A stretch of 59,515 nt of DNA from Endotrypanum monterogeii. Its lineage: Eukaryota; Euglenozoa; Kinetoplastea; Trypanosomatida; Trypanosomatidae. Shown here piece by piece: positions 56,901-59,515 of this stretch. Position 1 is the first letter of the stretch. Each line of letters opens with the position of its first letter. The notes below the pieces were generated by a model. That model ran no database searches. It worked only from the letters and a program-made list of their open reading frames with translations, and was not told the origin of the DNA. The DNA lies in assembly GCA_000333855.2 (NCBI GenBank), contig CM007320.1, positions 2,443,164 to 2,502,678 of the forward strand. The letters run 5' to 3'. A program made the position numbers and the translations under genes.

Positions 56901-57110
56901 ACTGCTCAGCTGTGTGGTGTGTAACGTCTTTGTGTGTGTTTGTGTAAAGGGAAAGTTTTTGTTGTTTTCTGGTGGAATTTGTTGATACCCAAGTCGTTTT
57001 TTTATTATTCATATAGTGTGTGTGTGTGTGTGTGGCATTCGTGGTGTGGAGAGCACTACTATTCTTGATATATTTATAAAAAAAAATATATATATATATA
57101 AATTGGTGCC

Positions 57111-58205
57111 ATGTTTTCTAGAGGCGTTAATGAGGATACACTCAAGCTGGAGGGGCACAATGTGCCCCGGCCATTGACCGAGACGGAACAAGTCAACGCT
57201 GAGCAGTACAAGATGAGCTTTTGGTATGAATTTGTTGATCCACGCCACAAGGATCACAAGCGCCCGGTAGTGGATGTTTCTTCGCCCTTCAACGTGCTTG
57301 ATGAGGCGCACCAGGCCCGCCGCTACGGCGTGCAAAAGGTGGCGGCTGGCTTCTTGTCGCTGAATGAGTTTATCGGCACTTATGAGGAGGTGCCCTATAC
57401 AGAGAGTCATCACACAAGTGAAATTTTTCGCTTGTGGATGGCAGGTTTGAATGTGTGGTACATGAACTATTTCATAGCACGTGCACAGGTATCTGGTAAC
57501 GCGAGCGGCAACCCACGCACGAGGTTTGCGTGGACCATAGCCATGGCGATGGGCATGATTCGTGTGAACATCGCTGGCTTTATCGGTGTCGGAGGATACT
57601 TTTATTCGTACGAGTATCTCTACACGCACGGGCCCAAGGCCTTTCGCATCCGTGATCCAACCCCCAACGGGTGGAAGCGGGCCTGGGATGACGGCCAGGA
57701 ATGCTACCTGGCGCGTGCGGCTGCTAGTGTTTTCCCAGCGCTAGGCTACGCATTCTTTATGGGTCGCTGGAAGAAATCCAGTTTCTGGTTCACACTCACC
57801 CTCTGCACCGGTCTCTACTACGAGTACGCACGCCGCAATATCCTCTCGGGGTCTAGACTCTTCTATAGTTACTTGGCCAACCAGGATTCTCAGCGCCAGG
57901 CAGCGTGGGGATCCCTGGCACCAAACCTCAAGCATCGCGTAGACCCAGACACAAACCGGAATGAGAGCGTCGCGCAGTACAAGTACTTCCGGATCACCTC
58001 TGGAACCCTCCAGGACACTGTCTGGAACAACTGCACGCACGAGACACAGCCGCTCGCCCGCGGGGGTATGAAAATACCGAATCCATACTTCAATTGGCGT
58101 AAGGCGCCACAGAACTACAATACGAAACCGTGGAAGGTCAAGAACGATATGTGGGAGATGCCACAGGTCATGAACGCGCAGATGAGAAGCAGTGCGATGG
58201 ACTAG
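57111..58205 (+). CDS. Probable mitochondrial membrane protein, function unknown
   Basis: A 364-residue protein rich in aromatic residues. Two hydrophobic regions stand out: about 139-172 (WTIAMAMGMIRVNIAGFIG, then GVGGYFYSYEYLY) and about 200-240 (AAASVFPALGYAFFMGRW, then FWFTLTLCTGLYY). The Gly-rich first region recalls Tim17/NDUFA11-type helices of the mitochondrial inner membrane, but the match is weak. Soluble, charged N- and C-terminal parts flank them, with short WxxP-type motifs near the end (NPYFNWRKAPQNYNTKPWK), a style seen in respiratory-complex subunits of kinetoplastids. There is no clear cleavable presequence. The start is the first ATG after either acceptor and lies 9 nt after a (TA)n run (57087-57101). 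The gene is real; the function is open. Confidence 0.85.
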   Translation: MFSRGVNEDTLKLEGHNVPRPLTETEQVNAEQYKMSFWYEFVDPRHKDHKRPVVDVSSPFNVLDEAHQARRYGVQKVAAGFLSLNEFIGTYEEVPYTESHHTSEIFRLWMAGLNVWYMNYFIARAQVSGNASGNPRTRFAWTIAMAMGMIRVNIAGFIGVGGYFYSYEYLYTHGPKAFRIRDPTPNGWKRAWDDGQECYLARAAASVFPALGYAFFMGRWKKSSFWFTLTLCTGLYYEYARRNILSGSRLFYSYLANQDSQRQAAWGSLAPNLKHRVDPDTNRNESVAQYKYFRITSGTLQDTVWNNCTHETQPLARGGMKIPNPYFNWRKAPQNYNTKPWKVKNDMWEMPQVMNAQMRSSAMD

Positions 58206-58668
58206 AGGTTCACCGCACTGATGTACGCCTGTTCTTTTCATGGGCACAAAGAAGATAGGCAGGGAGAGAGGTATGGAGTCACAGAGATGTGGCACCCGGA
58301 GAGGTGCGCGATCCTGTTTGCTAGTCGTGCCATGCGGCGGAGACATGCATCGCAGGGTATAGCGAGTTCACAGAGCAGAGATGGAGAGAGAAAAAATCGC
58401 TGATGCTGCCACAGCATCGAGCTCGGCGTGTCGAGAGCGATGTCGTAGTGCAGGGACGGGCACGGCAATCCCTCGCGCATGAACCGCTGTACAACGCGCA
58501 TCATTGTACGGACTCCGTTCGTCAACGCGTCCTTCTCAGTTTCCAGGTCTCCTGGTGGTAAGCTGAGCTCTGTAGCCCTACTGTTGCTGCTTCTGTGCGG
58601 GGTTATTCTTGCCGAGCTAGAAGCTTTTTCTGCTAACCCCTCTCCTTTTCATAACAGTGTGTTGGTGG
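58206..58668. other. Spacer after the membrane-protein gene
   Basis: About 460 bp of probable 3' UTR, relatively G-rich. There is no gene here. Confidence 0.7.
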
Positions 58669-59515
58669 CGTTCTCCTTTTTTTTTTTCGTCGATTCTCTA
58701 CCAACTGCAGTGTGTTTTTGGTGCACGCGCATGTTGCATAATAACAGTGTGTGTGTGTGTCTCTGCTCGCATGATTCATCGTCTTATGAGTGCGTGTTGT
58801 GCTCGCTTCGCTTTTCGTGGCCGTGCTGAGTTCAATTGCTTCGTTGTCGCTGACTGGGTAGATCAAGGTGCGCCGCGCGGCGTGTCTGTTGGTGTGCGCT
58901 GGCCGACAAGAGGGTAAAGTGTGTTGTCGGAGTGCTCTTTGAATATATATTGTTGTTTTGTTTTGTTTTGTTTGTTGCTTTTGCTGATTTTTTGAAATCA
59001 TTTTGTTGTTCTCTCCCTTTTCCCCTTCACTTTTCCTTTTTTTTTTTCCCGCTCTCTACCAACTGCAGTGTGTTTTTGGTGCACGCGCATGTTGCATAAT
59101 AACAGTGTGTGTGTGTGTGTGTGTGTGTGTGTCTGCTCGCATGATTCATCGTCTTATGAGTGCGTGTTGTGCTCGCTTCGCTTTTCGTGGCCGTGCTGAG
59201 TTCAATTGCTTCGTTGTCGCTGACTGGGTAGATCAAGGTGCGCCGCGCGGCGTGTCTGTTGGTGTGCGCTGGCCGACAAGAGGGTAAAGTGTGTTGTCGG
59301 AGTGCTCTTTGAATATATATTGTTGTTTTGTTTTGTTTTGTTTTGTTTTGTTTGTTGCTTTTGCTGATTTTTTGAAATCATTTTGTTGTTCTCTCCCTTT
59401 TCCCCTTCACTTTTCCTTTTTTTTTTTCGTCGATTCCCTACCAACTGGAGTGTGTTTTTTGGGGACCCGCATCTTGCATAATAACAGTGTGTGTTTGTGT
59501 GTGTGTGTGTGTGTG
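58669..59515. repeat. Tandem repeat, ~360-380 bp units, running off the window
   Basis: Two full units and a partial third. The landmark CTACCAACTG occurs at 58698, 59056 and 59438 (spacings 358 and 382). Units share long identical stretches; length differences lie in the (TG)n run and in the TTTTG pentamers. The third copy has several changes near the window end. Confidence 0.9.

Larger units (their letters stand above)
52095..57110. other. 5-kb gene-free spacer, F-box gene to membrane-protein gene
   Basis: I find no supportable gene. The sequence is strongly T/C-biased on the + strand, with TA arrays at 52593-52653, 53324-53369, 53711-53737, 54252-54277 and 56736-56767, TG/CA runs (54121-54136, 54231-54251, 55439-55462), a (TTA)n near 54432-54450 and 56414-56433, and G and C runs. 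Open frames here encode only homopolymeric F, S, Y/I or C/V stretches. Good acceptors for the next gene lie at 56825-56826 and 56899-56900. Confidence 0.65.

Noticed and set aside
1..59515. CRISPR arrays, insertion sequences, bacterial operons, tRNA or rRNA genes
   Set aside because: None seen. Repeats are microsatellites or the terminal tandem repeat, and no tRNA B-box or rRNA core was recognised by eye. A tRNAscan or Infernal run would be decisive.

Overview
The window looks like a stretch of a trypanosomatid nuclear chromosome, most likely Leishmania or a close relative. All supported genes lie on the + strand. Genes are intronless, their coding sequence is GC-rich, and they are separated by long T/C-rich, low-complexity spacers with polypyrimidine tracts followed by AG (candidate spliced-leader trans-splice acceptors). 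The gene set is typical of kinetoplastids. I recall a similar gene neighbourhood on L. major chromosome 29 (ABCA transporter, XPB-like helicase, cofilin), but could not check this. Start codons here are the first in-frame ATG. Where a good acceptor is visible I checked that no earlier ATG lies between it and the chosen start.

Layout: the 3' half of an ABCA transporter (1-2490, cut by the window edge); a NUFIP1-like zinc-finger protein (4211-6115); an NF-X1-type zinc-finger protein with a RING-like N-terminus (7517-9229); an XPB-family helicase (10307-13633); an unrecognised disordered protein (14348-15766); an ankyrin-repeat protein (17002-19722); three ERI1/3'hExo-type DEDDh exonuclease paralogues in 10.2 kb (20634-21851, 24832-27999, 29325-30881); a 2,959-residue low-complexity protein with a U1/matrin-like finger (32011-40890); a helical protein of unknown function (42162-43547); ADF/cofilin (44148-44567); an F-box-like protein with a probable helical-repeat C-terminus (48207-52094); and a probable mitochondrial membrane protein (57111-58205). 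The spacers after cofilin (3.6 kb) and after the F-box gene (5.0 kb) contain no gene I can support.

The genes do not form one pathway. They would be co-transcribed in a directional cluster and matured individually by trans-splicing and polyadenylation. The most interesting biology is the exonuclease trio: all three keep the full DEDDh catalytic set, yet one carries a C-terminal membrane anchor, one an ~800-residue Ser/Thr-rich extension and one an insertion in the catalytic core.

Assembly quality matters. There is a 299-N gap (22360-22658) between the first two exonuclease genes and a 10-N gap at 41770. The second gap is flanked by a ~370-bp direct duplication, and the ~100 bases before it follow the T-A-C-G nucleotide-flow order without a single backward step. 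That pattern indicates pyrosequencing noise at a contig end rather than real DNA. The window ends inside a ~360-380 bp tandem repeat.
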